Below are positions 7,267 through 16,114 of a DNA stretch of 64,000 nt, in pieces. The notes under the pieces are model-generated. The model was not told the DNA's origin. It saw nothing but the letters and a program-made list of their open reading frames with translations, and made no database searches. The stretch lies in NCBI RefSeq assembly GCF_965219885.1, contig NZ_CBDCOT010000009.1:1860001-1924000 (forward strand). Direction: 5' to 3'. This DNA is from Curvivirga sp965219885. Its GTDB lineage: Bacteria > Pseudomonadota > Alphaproteobacteria > UBA8366 > Aestuariispiraceae. Each line of letters begins with the position of its first letter. Within the stretch, counting starts at the first letter, position 1. The position numbers were made by a program, and so were the translations under genes.

Positions 7267-8559
7267 TTATTCTCCTTCAGTCTCTATTTCTTCTTTATTG
7301 TCAGTATAATCGCTCAGGGTGAATAGTTGTTCTAATACCCTGTTTACGGTGATCCAATCCTTGATGTCGGCATCACTACCATCTGCAGCCATGGCGCGTA
7401 AAGCTTCACTTGGTCGATGTAGTAATTTGTTGATTAGAAGGCGGGTTGCCTCTGTTGCATCAAGATGTGGATGTTCCTGTAAAACAGTTTGGCGGGTTTT
7501 GTCAAAATGTTCTCGTAATCCAATCAACGCGGGGATGCCGTCTTGTTCCGCTAGACCACGGCGATATTCAATGACAGCTTCTTGGACCATTAATCGCGCC
7601 TGACTAGCTTCTTTCTCACGATTTGTTTGCCCGCGTTCAGCCAAGCGTTCCAAGTCTTCTATGCTATATCTGAAGAGGCTATCCAAGGAATCTACAGCAG
7701 GGTCAATATCCAATGGTACACCGCAATCAATAATCAGTAGAGGCTTATATCGACGTTTTTCCATCAGAACTTTAAAAGCTGTATCATCTAATAGAAATCG
7801 TCCTAATCCAGACGCGGTGATTAAGATATCACAATTAACCAGTTTATTTTCCAGATCATCTTCCGGGACAAAATGGCAATTTAATCGTTTTGCATATCTT
7901 TCTGTACGTCTTGATGATCCTGAAAGCATCCAGTTATGCATGCCGGCGGCATTAAACTGATCCAACATGATTTGACCAGCTTCACCTAGGCCATAAATCA
8001 TGCCACGAGAATGAGTTAGTTCTCCATGTAAATCTTTTGCGAGTTTTACACCTGCGGATGCGACAGAAACTGCACCTTCACCAATCTTGGTTTGGGTACG
8101 CACACGTTTTGCTAGGTGAAAGGCAGTTTGCATCAAACTGTCAAGATCATGTCCCATACAATGATCTTTTTGAGAGTCTGTATATGCCTCTTTGATTTGC
8201 CCGAGGATTTGAGCTTCCCCAATCATTTGACTGTGAAGCGCAGTACAAACTTCAAAGATGTGAAGAATGGCATCGTCGTCATATCGACGGAAAAAGATTT
8301 CATCCGCTTGGCTACGAGATGAGGGGGCGTGTTCGATTAATTTTTTTTGAATAGTGAGACAGACGTCTTCTGCATCTAGGTGAAAACCAAAAAACTCAAC
8401 CCGATCACAGGTCGAAATAATTTGGAATTCTTTAATGTCTTTTTCAATTAAGCTTTTGCGAAATACTGCGCGCTCTTCTTGATCAAGAAACAGCTTATCC
8501 CGCAAACCTGAAGGGCAGGTTTGATAATTTGCACCAATAACAAAAGGGCGTTGGGACAA
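7267..8559 (-). CDS. hemA: Glutamyl-tRNA reductase
   Basis: Reduces glutamyl-tRNA to glutamate 1-semialdehyde with NADPH, the first committed step of C5-type tetrapyrrole synthesis. The 430-residue protein has the catalytic cysteine in STCDRVEFF (Cys51), the GEAQILGQIKEAY block, an NADPH-binding stretch (IYGLGEAGQIMLDQF) and a C-terminal dimerisation region. It starts with TTG at 8559; AGGAG six bases upstream supports this start. Most Alphaproteobacteria use 5-aminolevulinate synthase instead, so a full GluTR is notable. The position between hisS and prfA (29 and 3 bases) suggests an operon. Confidence 0.93.
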   Translation of the reverse strand: MSQRPFVIGANYQTCPSGLRDKLFLDQEERAVFRKSLIEKDIKEFQIISTCDRVEFFGFHLDAEDVCLTIQKKLIEHAPSSRSQADEIFFRRYDDDAILHIFEVCTALHSQMIGEAQILGQIKEAYTDSQKDHCMGHDLDSLMQTAFHLAKRVRTQTKIGEGAVSVASAGVKLAKDLHGELTHSRGMIYGLGEAGQIMLDQFNAAGMHNWMLSGSSRRTERYAKRLNCHFVPEDDLENKLVNCDILITASGLGRFLLDDTAFKVLMEKRRYKPLLIIDCGVPLDIDPAVDSLDSLFRYSIEDLERLAERGQTNREKEASQARLMVQEAVIEYRRGLAEQDGIPALIGLREHFDKTRQTVLQEHPHLDATEATRLLINKLLHRPSEALRAMAADGSDADIKDWITVNRVLEQLFTLSDYTDNKEEIETEGE

Positions 8560-8588
8560 GCTGGTCTCCTAGTTACAGTAATCCTTGA

Positions 8589-9833
8589 TTAGGATTTAAT
8601 ATCTTTTAAGGCGATTGCCAATTGATCCAAAGATACTTCGGTTTGTTCACCTTTGTCCAAATTCTTTAGACCAGCAACACCTTTTGCCAATTCGTCTTCA
8701 CCCAATACAACAGCTGCATAGGCATTGATTTTATTGGCGCGGGTCATACGTTTTTTCATATTGCCGCCATAGCCCATTTCAACACGTAAGCCTTCGCCGC
8801 GTAGATGTTTAGCAATGCTAAGCGCTTTCAATTCAGCGGCTTCACCTAATGGCACTAATGCCACAGGGCGTTGTTTAGCTTCAGGATCGTTTGCAAGCAT
8901 AGAGAGACGTTCGATACCCGCAGCCCAACCAACACCCGGTGTCTGTGGGCCACCCATGGTTTTAATCAAGCCATCATAACGGCCACCAGCCATCACTGTA
9001 CCTTGCGCACCAAGTTCTGTGGTGGTGAATTCAAAAGCGGTATGGCAATAATAATCCAATCCCCGAACGAGGCGTGGGTTTAAGGTATAATTCACACCAA
9101 CGGCTTTTAGCCCTTCACAAACCTTGCCAAAGAAATCCTGACTTTCTTGGTTTAAGTGGTCGGAATAGATCGGGGCGTCTTTTACAATGACTTTATCGCC
9201 TTCATCTTTGGAATCCAGAACACGTAACGGATTTTTCTCCAAACGATTTAATGAGTCCTCAGAAAGTTGGTCTTTGAAGTCCATCAGATAGTTGATCAAG
9301 GTTTTACGATATCCGTCACGACTTTCTTGATCACCCAATGTATTGAGTTCCAGATTAATATTCTTAAGACCTAAATTTTCAAGAATGGCTGCACCACAAG
9401 AAATAACTTCAATATCGGCGATAGGTTGCGCTGCGCCAATCAATTCAATTCCGATTTGGTGGAATTGACGAAGGCGTCCTTTTTGAGGGCGTTCATAACG
9501 GAACATTGGGCCAGAATAGAAATATTTGCATGGTACATTTTGTGTCAAACCATTGGACATAAATGCGCGGGCCACGCCGGCGGTATTTTCCGGGCGCAAT
9601 GTAATGCTATCACCACCACGATCTTCAAATGTGTACATTTCTTTTGTTACAACATCAGATGTATCGCCCAAGGTTCTATCGAATACTTGTGTGAATTCAA
9701 AGATAGGGGTCGCGATCTTGTCATAGCCATGAGTTTCCGCAACTTTTTGTGCAGTGGTGGAGACATGTTCATGCTTTGCCAATGCATCTGGCAAGAGGTC
9801 ATGTGTGCCGCGTACGGGTTGTAAATCCGCCAT
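8589..9833 (-). CDS. hisS: Histidyl-tRNA synthetase
   Basis: Charges tRNA-His with histidine. The 414-residue class II synthetase begins MADLQPVRGTHDLLPD and has motif 2 in CKYFYSGPMFRYERPQKGRLR with the HQIGIELIG segment, the histidine-specific LVRGLDYYCHTAFEF and GGRYDGLI, and motif 3 in VGWAAGIERL. A C-terminal anticodon-binding domain follows (residues about 320-414). It lies 28 bases after ispG and 29 before hemA in one leftward group. Confidence 0.97.
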   Translation of the reverse strand: MADLQPVRGTHDLLPDALAKHEHVSTTAQKVAETHGYDKIATPIFEFTQVFDRTLGDTSDVVTKEMYTFEDRGGDSITLRPENTAGVARAFMSNGLTQNVPCKYFYSGPMFRYERPQKGRLRQFHQIGIELIGAAQPIADIEVISCGAAILENLGLKNINLELNTLGDQESRDGYRKTLINYLMDFKDQLSEDSLNRLEKNPLRVLDSKDEGDKVIVKDAPIYSDHLNQESQDFFGKVCEGLKAVGVNYTLNPRLVRGLDYYCHTAFEFTTTELGAQGTVMAGGRYDGLIKTMGGPQTPGVGWAAGIERLSMLANDPEAKQRPVALVPLGEAAELKALSIAKHLRGEGLRVEMGYGGNMKKRMTRANKINAYAAVVLGEDELAKGVAGLKNLDKGEQTEVSLDQLAIALKDIKS

Positions 9834-9861
9834 GGGAAGTTCCTTTCACAAAAGTAAGTTG

Positions 9862-11019
9862 CTATTCCGCAGCAGAAGTTGCTGTGGAGTTTTTAGAATC
9901 TAATGCAGCTTTTTCCGCATCAATTTCCGCCTGAATTTCTTCAGCTTTTTCTTCGACCAATTCGACAAGATGATCGACGATTTTTTGATCTTTCAATCGG
10001 TGCGCTTGGCTACCATCAATATAAACCTGATGAGTACCTTTGCCGCCCCCTGTGAAACCGATATCTGTTTCACGTGCTTCACCCGGACCGTTCACAACAC
10101 AACCAATCACAGACAAAGTCATGGGGGTAGTGATATGAGCTAACCGTTCCTCCAGCATACCAACAGTTTCAATGACGTTGAATTGTTGGCGCGCACATGA
10201 CGGACAAGAAATCACATTCACTCCACGATGACGTAGACCAAGGGTTTTCAGAATATCGTAACCCACTTTGACTTCTTCAACAGGGTCCGCAGAAAGTGAT
10301 ACGCGAATAGTATCACCAATGCCCGCCCATAGAAGCCCGCCCATACCGATGGAAGATTTTACAGAACCTGCACGTGTGCCACCAGCTTCGGTAATACCAA
10401 GATGTAGGGGATAATCACATGCTTCTGCTAACCCATGATAAGCAGCAACAGCCAAGAAAACATCTGAGGCCTTCACGGAGATTTTAAATTCATGGAAATC
10501 TTGATCTTGTAAGATACGCATATGCTCTAGCGCGGATTCAACCATGGCATCCGGGTTAGGTTCGCCATATTTTTCCAATAGATGTTTTTCCAGAGATCCA
10601 GCATTCACGCCAATACGCATGGAACAACCATGATCACGTGCCGCAGCAACAACTTCTTTGACTTTTTCTTCTTTACCAATATTGCCGGGATTGATGCGTA
10701 AGCATGCAGCACCTGCTTCGGCTGCTTCAATCCCACGACGATAATGAAAATGAATATCTGCAACAATTGGAACCGGAGATTCTTTTACAATCTCTTTCAA
10801 GGCACGGGTAGAATCTTCATCAGGACAAGACACACGTACTATATCTGCTCCGGCTTCGGCACATGCCAACACTTGTTCGATGGTTGCCTTCGCATCACTG
10901 GTCAACGTATTGGTCATTGTTTGTACAGTGATTGGGGCATCTCCCCCAACAGGTACATTTCCAACCATAATTTGCCGGGATTTCCGGCGGTAAATATCGC
11001 GATACGGGCGAATACTCAT
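9862..11019 (-). CDS. ispG: 4-hydroxy-3-methylbut-2-enyl diphosphate synthase
   Basis: IspG (GcpE) converts methylerythritol cyclodiphosphate to HMBPP in the non-mevalonate isoprenoid pathway, using a [4Fe-4S] cluster. The 385-residue two-domain protein has a TIM barrel (VQTMTNTLTSDAKAT, RINPGNIG) and the cluster ligands Cys272 and Cys275 (SCPSCARQQFNV) and Cys307 with Glu314 (GCVVNGPGEA). The last 40 residues are a Glu/Ala-rich extension ending NSTATSAAE. ispG-hisS adjacency is widespread in Proteobacteria. Confidence 0.97.
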   Translation of the reverse strand: MSIRPYRDIYRRKSRQIMVGNVPVGGDAPITVQTMTNTLTSDAKATIEQVLACAEAGADIVRVSCPDEDSTRALKEIVKESPVPIVADIHFHYRRGIEAAEAGAACLRINPGNIGKEEKVKEVVAAARDHGCSMRIGVNAGSLEKHLLEKYGEPNPDAMVESALEHMRILQDQDFHEFKISVKASDVFLAVAAYHGLAEACDYPLHLGITEAGGTRAGSVKSSIGMGGLLWAGIGDTIRVSLSADPVEEVKVGYDILKTLGLRHRGVNVISCPSCARQQFNVIETVGMLEERLAHITTPMTLSVIGCVVNGPGEARETDIGFTGGGKGTHQVYIDGSQAHRLKDQKIVDHLVELVEEKAEEIQAEIDAEKAALDSKNSTATSAAE

Positions 11020-11142
11020 TTGTCTGATCCTGTGGAATAAATTATCAGGTTATAGCGATGACGTTTCGCCACAAATGCCTGTGGCGGGAAAATGCGCTGA
11101 AATAGGGAAAAAATCAAGCTTTCATCAAGTTATAAATGATAT

Positions 11143-11904
11143 TTATTGCAAATATTCGACACCATATTTTTGATGTAATTGATGATAGATACCATTTTGG
11201 CGCATCCAACGAATTTGTTCATCAAATGCATCACGGATGACAGTCAGGTCTCTTGCACGTGTGAAAGCAATGTGGCCTTCGGCAAAATCTACAATGGTTG
11301 GCAAACGCTCAATCTCATCTTGAAGGTTGAACTTCTTGATGCTTCCCTCTGTATAAGAGGTGAACCCTAAAAGAAGATCAAATCGATCATTCATCAATTT
11401 GGTAAAGTTATGAGCTATATCTGTAGCTTCGTCTGTGTCCAGTTTCCAAAGAGCCTGAATTTTATCAAAATATCGACCATAGCTGTAACCTTGGATAACG
11501 CCAAACTTCTTATCCTTTAGTCTGTTCCATTCGCCATTGAAGGTAATGTTCTTGCCTTTTTGTTTGTATAAAGCAATGGCTTCACGAATTAGTACTTCAC
11601 GAGAAAAATCCAGCTTTTCGTGCCGTTCCGGGTTCCAGAATGGTTTTAAAACCGCATCATATGTACCAGCATATGTTCCATTTAAGGCACGGTTCCATGG
11701 CAGAATTTTGAATTCAACTTCAATATTCATACGATCCATACCTGTTTGCACTAAGTCTATGACCAGTCCTGTTGGTTTACCGTTTTCATCGTGATAAGCA
11801 TTGAGGTCTTGTTTTACAGAAGCAATGGTGAGTTTCTCTTTTGTATGTCCGAATGTAGGAATTAATAAGCCGAACAGAAGGAGAGACAGCGAAATGATTT
11901 TCAT
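11143..11904 (-). CDS. Periplasmic solute-binding protein, SBP_bac_3-like
   Basis: A 253-residue secreted protein with a clear signal peptide (MKIISLSLLLFGLLIPTFGHTKE) and a bilobed solute-binding fold: the N-terminal lobe carries GLVIDLVQTGMDRMNIEVEF, the hinge region KKFGVIQGYSYGRYF, and the end has HIAFTRARDLTVIRDAFDEQI. The group is like amino-acid-binding proteins without a nearby permease, several of which are orphan sensors or binding proteins. It sits alone between ispG and rodZ, a spot that is normally closed up in related genomes. No transport partner lies in the window, so the ligand is unknown. Confidence 0.78.
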   Translation of the reverse strand: MKIISLSLLLFGLLIPTFGHTKEKLTIASVKQDLNAYHDENGKPTGLVIDLVQTGMDRMNIEVEFKILPWNRALNGTYAGTYDAVLKPFWNPERHEKLDFSREVLIREAIALYKQKGKNITFNGEWNRLKDKKFGVIQGYSYGRYFDKIQALWKLDTDEATDIAHNFTKLMNDRFDLLLGFTSYTEGSIKKFNLQDEIERLPTIVDFAEGHIAFTRARDLTVIRDAFDEQIRWMRQNGIYHQLHQKYGVEYLQ

Positions 11905-11983
11905 ATTATTTCTTAAATTTTTATTTGTTATTTATCTAACTATTTTGTCGGAACTCTCCCGGTTTTTCAAATTAATTCTATAC

Positions 11984-12027
11984 AAAAAATGAAGCCCTCA
12001 CATAAGGTTATGTAAGGGCTTCATTAA
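11984..12027 (-). terminator. Rho-independent terminator after the RodZ-like gene
   Basis: ATGAAGCCCT and AGGGCTTCAT form the outer stem; the intervening ACATAA-GG-TTATGT pairs inside it, making one long hairpin with a single internal mismatch. On the minus strand it is followed by TTTTTT, just downstream of the RodZ-like stop codon at 12047. Confidence 0.85.
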
Positions 12028-12046
12028 TAGTAACATTTTATGGAGA

Positions 12047-13348
12047 TTATTGGTTGGCGAAACTTTCCAGTAAAGCATCTGCATCCAAAAGATAATCTCT
12101 GCGAACTGCACCAATGGGACCTGAAGGGCCAAGTTCGGTACCGTCCACGATGATGACGACACCACCTGCGTTACCAGTGACCATAGTTAGCCCTGACTCA
12201 TTAGGAACCATGTAACGGTCTCCTTTGCGTAGTAGGCGTGTCAATGTTAGTTCGCCGTCAGATTTAGCGACTTCAACCCAAGCGGAGTCTGCAGCCAATA
12301 AGGTGACACGAGAACCTGTATTTTCTTCTCCATAAACGCGGGCTGTTCGCTCCTCAGAATTATTAGTCACGGGCGCTGGTTGGACTACTTCTTGAACTAT
12401 TTCTTCTGAAGCTTCCTCGACTGTTTCAACAACCTCATTGACTGTTTCTGCGACTTCCTCAGTCGACGTTTCTACTGTTTCTTCAACTGCATCAGTTGCA
12501 TCATCGCTAGACGTTGTCACTTCTTCTGTCGAGATATTTGTTTCTGTTTCAGTCGTGTCGATTGCTTCTTCGACCTCTAGAGCAGCTTCATCGGAAGCTT
12601 CTTCAACAACTTCATCCACAGCATTTGCTGTATCTTCAACAGTTGCAGCAGCTTCGTTTGCTGTATTTTCCAAAGTAGTTGTTGTTTCTTCTACGGTTTC
12701 TTCAACTGTCGCCGCTTCTGATGTAACTGCTTCTTCTACAATTGCAGAAGTTTCAGCGCTGGCTTCTTCAGTAGTCTCAACAGTTTCTTCCGCTACTTCC
12801 TCAGTAGCTTCTTGAATTTCTTCAGTTGTATTCTCAATTGTTTCTTCTAATGTTTCCTCAGCTGGTAAGGTGGATGGGGCTGTTTCAATTGCTTCAACCT
12901 GTTCAGAAGACAAGCTGGGCACATAATCGCTGATTCCCTTGCCTTGATTATTCAAATACCACCAAGCACCATAGAAAAGAATAGCAAGGATCGTACCGAT
13001 GAATAACAATGCGACGACCGGAACTCCGCGTGATGGAAGAGGTTCAGGAAAGTTTAGAGCAATTTCACGCTCTAATTCTTTTGCTTCTTCTTTGTATTGC
13101 TCTACTAGTTCACGACTATTCAAACCTAGATAGTCAGCGTAACTTCGAACAAATCCAAGAGCATAAGCAGCACCTGGAAGGTTTTGTGGTTCACTATTTT
13201 CAATAGCTTCCATAAAAGGGAGGCGGATTGCTAAAGCTTTAGCCACGTCTTTTAAATCTTCGTCACGTAAAATACGCTCGTCACGAAGTATATCGCCAAC
13301 CTTGCGACGTGGTTCAGAAGATGTATTTGTATCTGTACTATCCGACAT
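12047..13348 (-). CDS. RodZ-like protein: HTH_25, membrane segment, DUF4115
   Basis: A 433-residue bitopic protein. Residues about 15-90 are a RodZ-type helix-turn-helix (VGDILRDERILRDEDLKDVA, then LPGAAYALGFVRSYADYLGL). A single membrane helix follows (VVALLFIGTILAILFYGAWWY). The C-terminal 90 residues are DUF4115 (VTLLAADSAWVEVAKSDG). Between them lie about 170 periplasmic residues of Glu/Thr/Val/Ala repeats, far longer and more acidic than a simple linker. RodZ links MreB to the cell-wall machinery and sets cell shape; many alphaproteobacterial homologues are annotated only as HTH proteins. The ATG at 13348 is chosen because the domain starts there; an upstream start at 13405 adds unrelated residues. 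Confidence 0.82.
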   Translation of the reverse strand: MSDSTDTNTSSEPRRKVGDILRDERILRDEDLKDVAKALAIRLPFMEAIENSEPQNLPGAAYALGFVRSYADYLGLNSRELVEQYKEEAKELEREIALNFPEPLPSRGVPVVALLFIGTILAILFYGAWWYLNNQGKGISDYVPSLSSEQVEAIETAPSTLPAEETLEETIENTTEEIQEATEEVAEETVETTEEASAETSAIVEEAVTSEAATVEETVEETTTTLENTANEAAATVEDTANAVDEVVEEASDEAALEVEEAIDTTETETNISTEEVTTSSDDATDAVEETVETSTEEVAETVNEVVETVEEASEEIVQEVVQPAPVTNNSEERTARVYGEENTGSRVTLLAADSAWVEVAKSDGELTLTRLLRKGDRYMVPNESGLTMVTGNAGGVVIIVDGTELGPSGPIGAVRRDYLLDADALLESFANQ

Positions 13349-13483
13349 AACCCTGTTCTTTCGAATATAATGTTGTAGCGTGATCAGCCCCCAATGCTGT
13401 ATCAACGCTTAAATTCAGCCCCTAGTATGTCTGCTTCGCTTTCGAAAGGCAAAGATTGTTTCATTTCAGTGACTCATAGGGGG

Positions 13484-15793
13484 TTAAAATTGAATATGAT
13501 GATCCTTTGCGAAGGCGAGGAGTCGGTTTTTCAAGCTATGATCGCCGACATCCAAAACAGAAGACATGAAATGTTTTAATTCTGATGTATCAAGACTTCG
13601 AACCATACTACGCACCGGACCAATGGACCAAGGTGACATACTTAAAGACCGAATCCCGATACCAATTAAGGCCATTGCAAAAACCGGGTTGCCTGCAATT
13701 TCACCGCAAACCGAAATAGTCTTACCATGTTCATTACATTTATCGGCAACCATTTTAAGCATCTTCATAAATCCCGGGTTAAGTGGATCGTAACGATTAT
13801 CTAAACGCGGATTGCCGCGATCACTGGCAAAAAAGAACTGCATCAAGTCGTTTGTGCCAACTGAAATAAAATCAATATGTGGCAATAAACTATCCATCTG
13901 GAAGGCCAGGGAAGGCACTTCAAACATAATCCCTACTTCCAGATTGGAAGGAAGCGGGATACCGCGTTTTTTTGCACGGGTTAGTTCGGCATCTAAAGCT
14001 TGTCTTGCCTTTAACAATTCAGATGTTTCTGCGATCATTGGGAACATGATTTTTAATGGATGACCATCCGCGGCCAAAATCATTGCACGTAATTGCTGAC
14101 GTAACATGGCTGGACGATCAATGCCGACACGTATTGCCCGCCATCCCATAGCCGGGTTTTCTTCATTTTCTTCGTTGAAATAAGGCAAGACCTTATCGCC
14201 ACCGATATCCAAGCTTCTGAAAATAACAGGCTTGCCTTCAGACTGATCATACACACTACGATAGATTTTTGCCTGTTCTTCCACATTTGGGAAACTGGAT
14301 CGCACCATGAAAGGAACTTCCGTACGATATAAACCGATACCGGATGCACCTGTTTCATGAAGATGCGGTAAGTCGATCAGGAGGCCCGCATTCATATTTA
14401 GCGTAATACGTTTTCCATCCAATGTGACAGGTGGTAACAAGCGATCACGTGCATAGGCAGCCTGTTTTTCCTTATGCATATCCATGGAAATCTTAAATGT
14501 ACGACGGAATTCTTCTCCCGGGCGTACAAAACAGATTGCGTTATTTCCATCTACAATGAGGCGGTCATAAGGCTCCACACGTGTAAGGATACGTGGAACA
14601 CGACCGATAATTGGAATATTTAAGGCGCGGGCGACAATCGCCACATGGGCTGTAGAGGAACCTTCTTCTAATACGATCCCTTGGACTTTTTCCAAGTCGT
14701 AATCCAATAGTTCAGCTGGTCCCATATTGCGGGCCACGATGATGGTATATTCAGGTAAATTCTTATTGCGCTCTTCAATATCAGCTTCGCCTGCTAAATG
14801 TTGTAATAGGCGATAGGCTAAATCTTCTAAATCAAGCAGTCTTTCACGGATATAGGGATCTGAAACATGGTTCATACGTGCACGATTTTCATTTTGAACA
14901 CGTACAACAGCACCTTCTGCGGTTAAACCTGTATCAATAGCCTCATTGATTTTCCTTACCCAGCCACGATCTTCTGCAATCATCCGATAAGCTTGTAAGA
15001 TTTCAATATGATCGCCGCCTTTGTCATGCTTGGTCATATTTTTAAGCATGTTATCCAGATTGGAATGCATCGAACTCATCGCTTCATCAAGGCGTTGCTT
15101 TTCAGTTTCGCTATCTTCAGCAACCATATGATCTGCAGAAATCTCGGGACGATGCAAGACAGCGCGTCCCATTGCCAGACCTTGACATAACTTGACCCCG
15201 TCAAGACGTAGTGGCTTTGTTGCCAGACCATCAACGGGGGTTTGTTCCTTACGTCTAACAACACCACCAGCTGCGATGATTTCAGCAACAATCATGCTGA
15301 CGGTTTCAAGAATTTCTACTTCAGCATTAGTGAAATCGCGTTCGTCTTTATTTTGAACCGCAACAACGCCCATGATGCGTCCGCCACGTAAAATAGGTAC
15401 ACCCATCATGGAATGATATTTTTCTTCGCCTGTTTCTGGTCGATAAGCGAATTTTGGATGGGATGGCGCATCAGCCAACGCAAAAGGACGGGCTTCCGCA
15501 GCCACATGACCAACGATACCTTCGCCAACACGCAGACGTGTTTGGTGAACAGCTTCGGCACTTAAGCCTTTTGATGCGAAAAGTTCTAATACATCCCCGG
15601 CACGACGGACATAGATTGAACATACATCAGCGCGCATTTCATCTGCGATGATACGTGTTACACGATCTAATCTATCTTGGGCTGCTTCCCCCGTTGCCAT
15701 AACATCACGTACACGACGCAAAATGTCACGACCACTGGCCGCCCAACCCTCTCTATCCTGATCATTTGCAGGCGCATGTTGGTTCTGTTGCAT
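13484..15793 (-). CDS. ptsP: PEP-protein phosphotransferase, nitrogen PTS enzyme I
   Basis: EI-Ntr moves phosphate from phosphoenolpyruvate to NPr in the regulatory PTS. The 769-residue protein has an N-terminal GAF domain (about 30-170, VCSIYVRRAGDVLELFASKG), the PEP-utilising N domain, the phospho-histidine site in GIVLEEGSSTAHVAIVAR and the TIM-barrel with GIGLYRTEVPFM and VSVGTNDLMQFFFASDR-like segments (ISVGTNDLMQ). I start at the ATG at 15793, which has GGGAG nine bases upstream; a longer frame to 15898 would begin upstream of the TATAAT promoter element at 15884. In Proteobacteria the GAF domain senses glutamine. lysC-ptsP adjacency is common in this class. Confidence 0.93.
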   Translation of the reverse strand: MQQNQHAPANDQDREGWAASGRDILRRVRDVMATGEAAQDRLDRVTRIIADEMRADVCSIYVRRAGDVLELFASKGLSAEAVHQTRLRVGEGIVGHVAAEARPFALADAPSHPKFAYRPETGEEKYHSMMGVPILRGGRIMGVVAVQNKDERDFTNAEVEILETVSMIVAEIIAAGGVVRRKEQTPVDGLATKPLRLDGVKLCQGLAMGRAVLHRPEISADHMVAEDSETEKQRLDEAMSSMHSNLDNMLKNMTKHDKGGDHIEILQAYRMIAEDRGWVRKINEAIDTGLTAEGAVVRVQNENRARMNHVSDPYIRERLLDLEDLAYRLLQHLAGEADIEERNKNLPEYTIIVARNMGPAELLDYDLEKVQGIVLEEGSSTAHVAIVARALNIPIIGRVPRILTRVEPYDRLIVDGNNAICFVRPGEEFRRTFKISMDMHKEKQAAYARDRLLPPVTLDGKRITLNMNAGLLIDLPHLHETGASGIGLYRTEVPFMVRSSFPNVEEQAKIYRSVYDQSEGKPVIFRSLDIGGDKVLPYFNEENEENPAMGWRAIRVGIDRPAMLRQQLRAMILAADGHPLKIMFPMIAETSELLKARQALDAELTRAKKRGIPLPSNLEVGIMFEVPSLAFQMDSLLPHIDFISVGTNDLMQFFFASDRGNPRLDNRYDPLNPGFMKMLKMVADKCNEHGKTISVCGEIAGNPVFAMALIGIGIRSLSMSPWSIGPVRSMVRSLDTSELKHFMSSVLDVGDHSLKNRLLAFAKDHHIQF

Positions 15794-15883
15794 GTCTGGC
15801 AACTCCCAAAGAATATTTACATGTCGTAATTTGTGTGGGGGCTTGAGTTTGGGTGCAGCCATACACGTATACGATGTATTTAA

Positions 15884-15889
15884 ATTATA
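15884..15889 (-). promoter_or_regulatory. Consensus -10 element upstream of ptsP
   Basis: The 321-base gap between ptsP and lysC (15794-16114) holds the lysC terminator and, on the minus strand, GATACTATAAT, with a perfect TATAAT -10. No -35 close to consensus stands at 17 bases, so an extended -10 or an activator is likely. Transcription would begin near 15877 and give an 80-base leader before the ptsP ATG at 15793. I see no gene or other structure in the gap. Confidence 0.45.
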
Positions 15890-16050
15890 GTATCTCAATC
15901 CACATCAAAAGTCCAATTTTACCAATTGAATCAAAACCCTTTGATATATTAGGGAGATGTGAAGTTGTGATTGAAAAGACGAACGTAATATGGGTTTGAA
16001 TTGTGACCAAATCATGTCCATCCGACTAAAAGTTGAAGAAATACCTATTA

Positions 16051-16088
16051 AAGAAAACCGGCGGAAGATTTCTCTGCCGCCGGTCTTT
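16051..16088 (-). terminator. Rho-independent terminator after lysC
   Basis: ACCGGCGG (16057-16064) and CCGCCGGT (16077-16084) form a perfect eight-base-pair GC stem with a twelve-base loop; the minus strand continues TTTTCTTTAAT. It lies just downstream of the lysC stop codon at 16115. Confidence 0.85.
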
Positions 16089-16114
16089 GTTGAACTCATT
16101 TTGGGAAGTTTCTT

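Noticed and set aside
12438..12815. Long plus-strand Ser/Val-rich frame
   Set aside because: It mirrors the Glu/Thr/Val repeat codons of the RodZ-like gene and has no ribosome binding site or family similarity.
15905..16099. Short minus-strand frame between ptsP and lysC
   Set aside because: It runs through the lysC terminator and shows no coding features.
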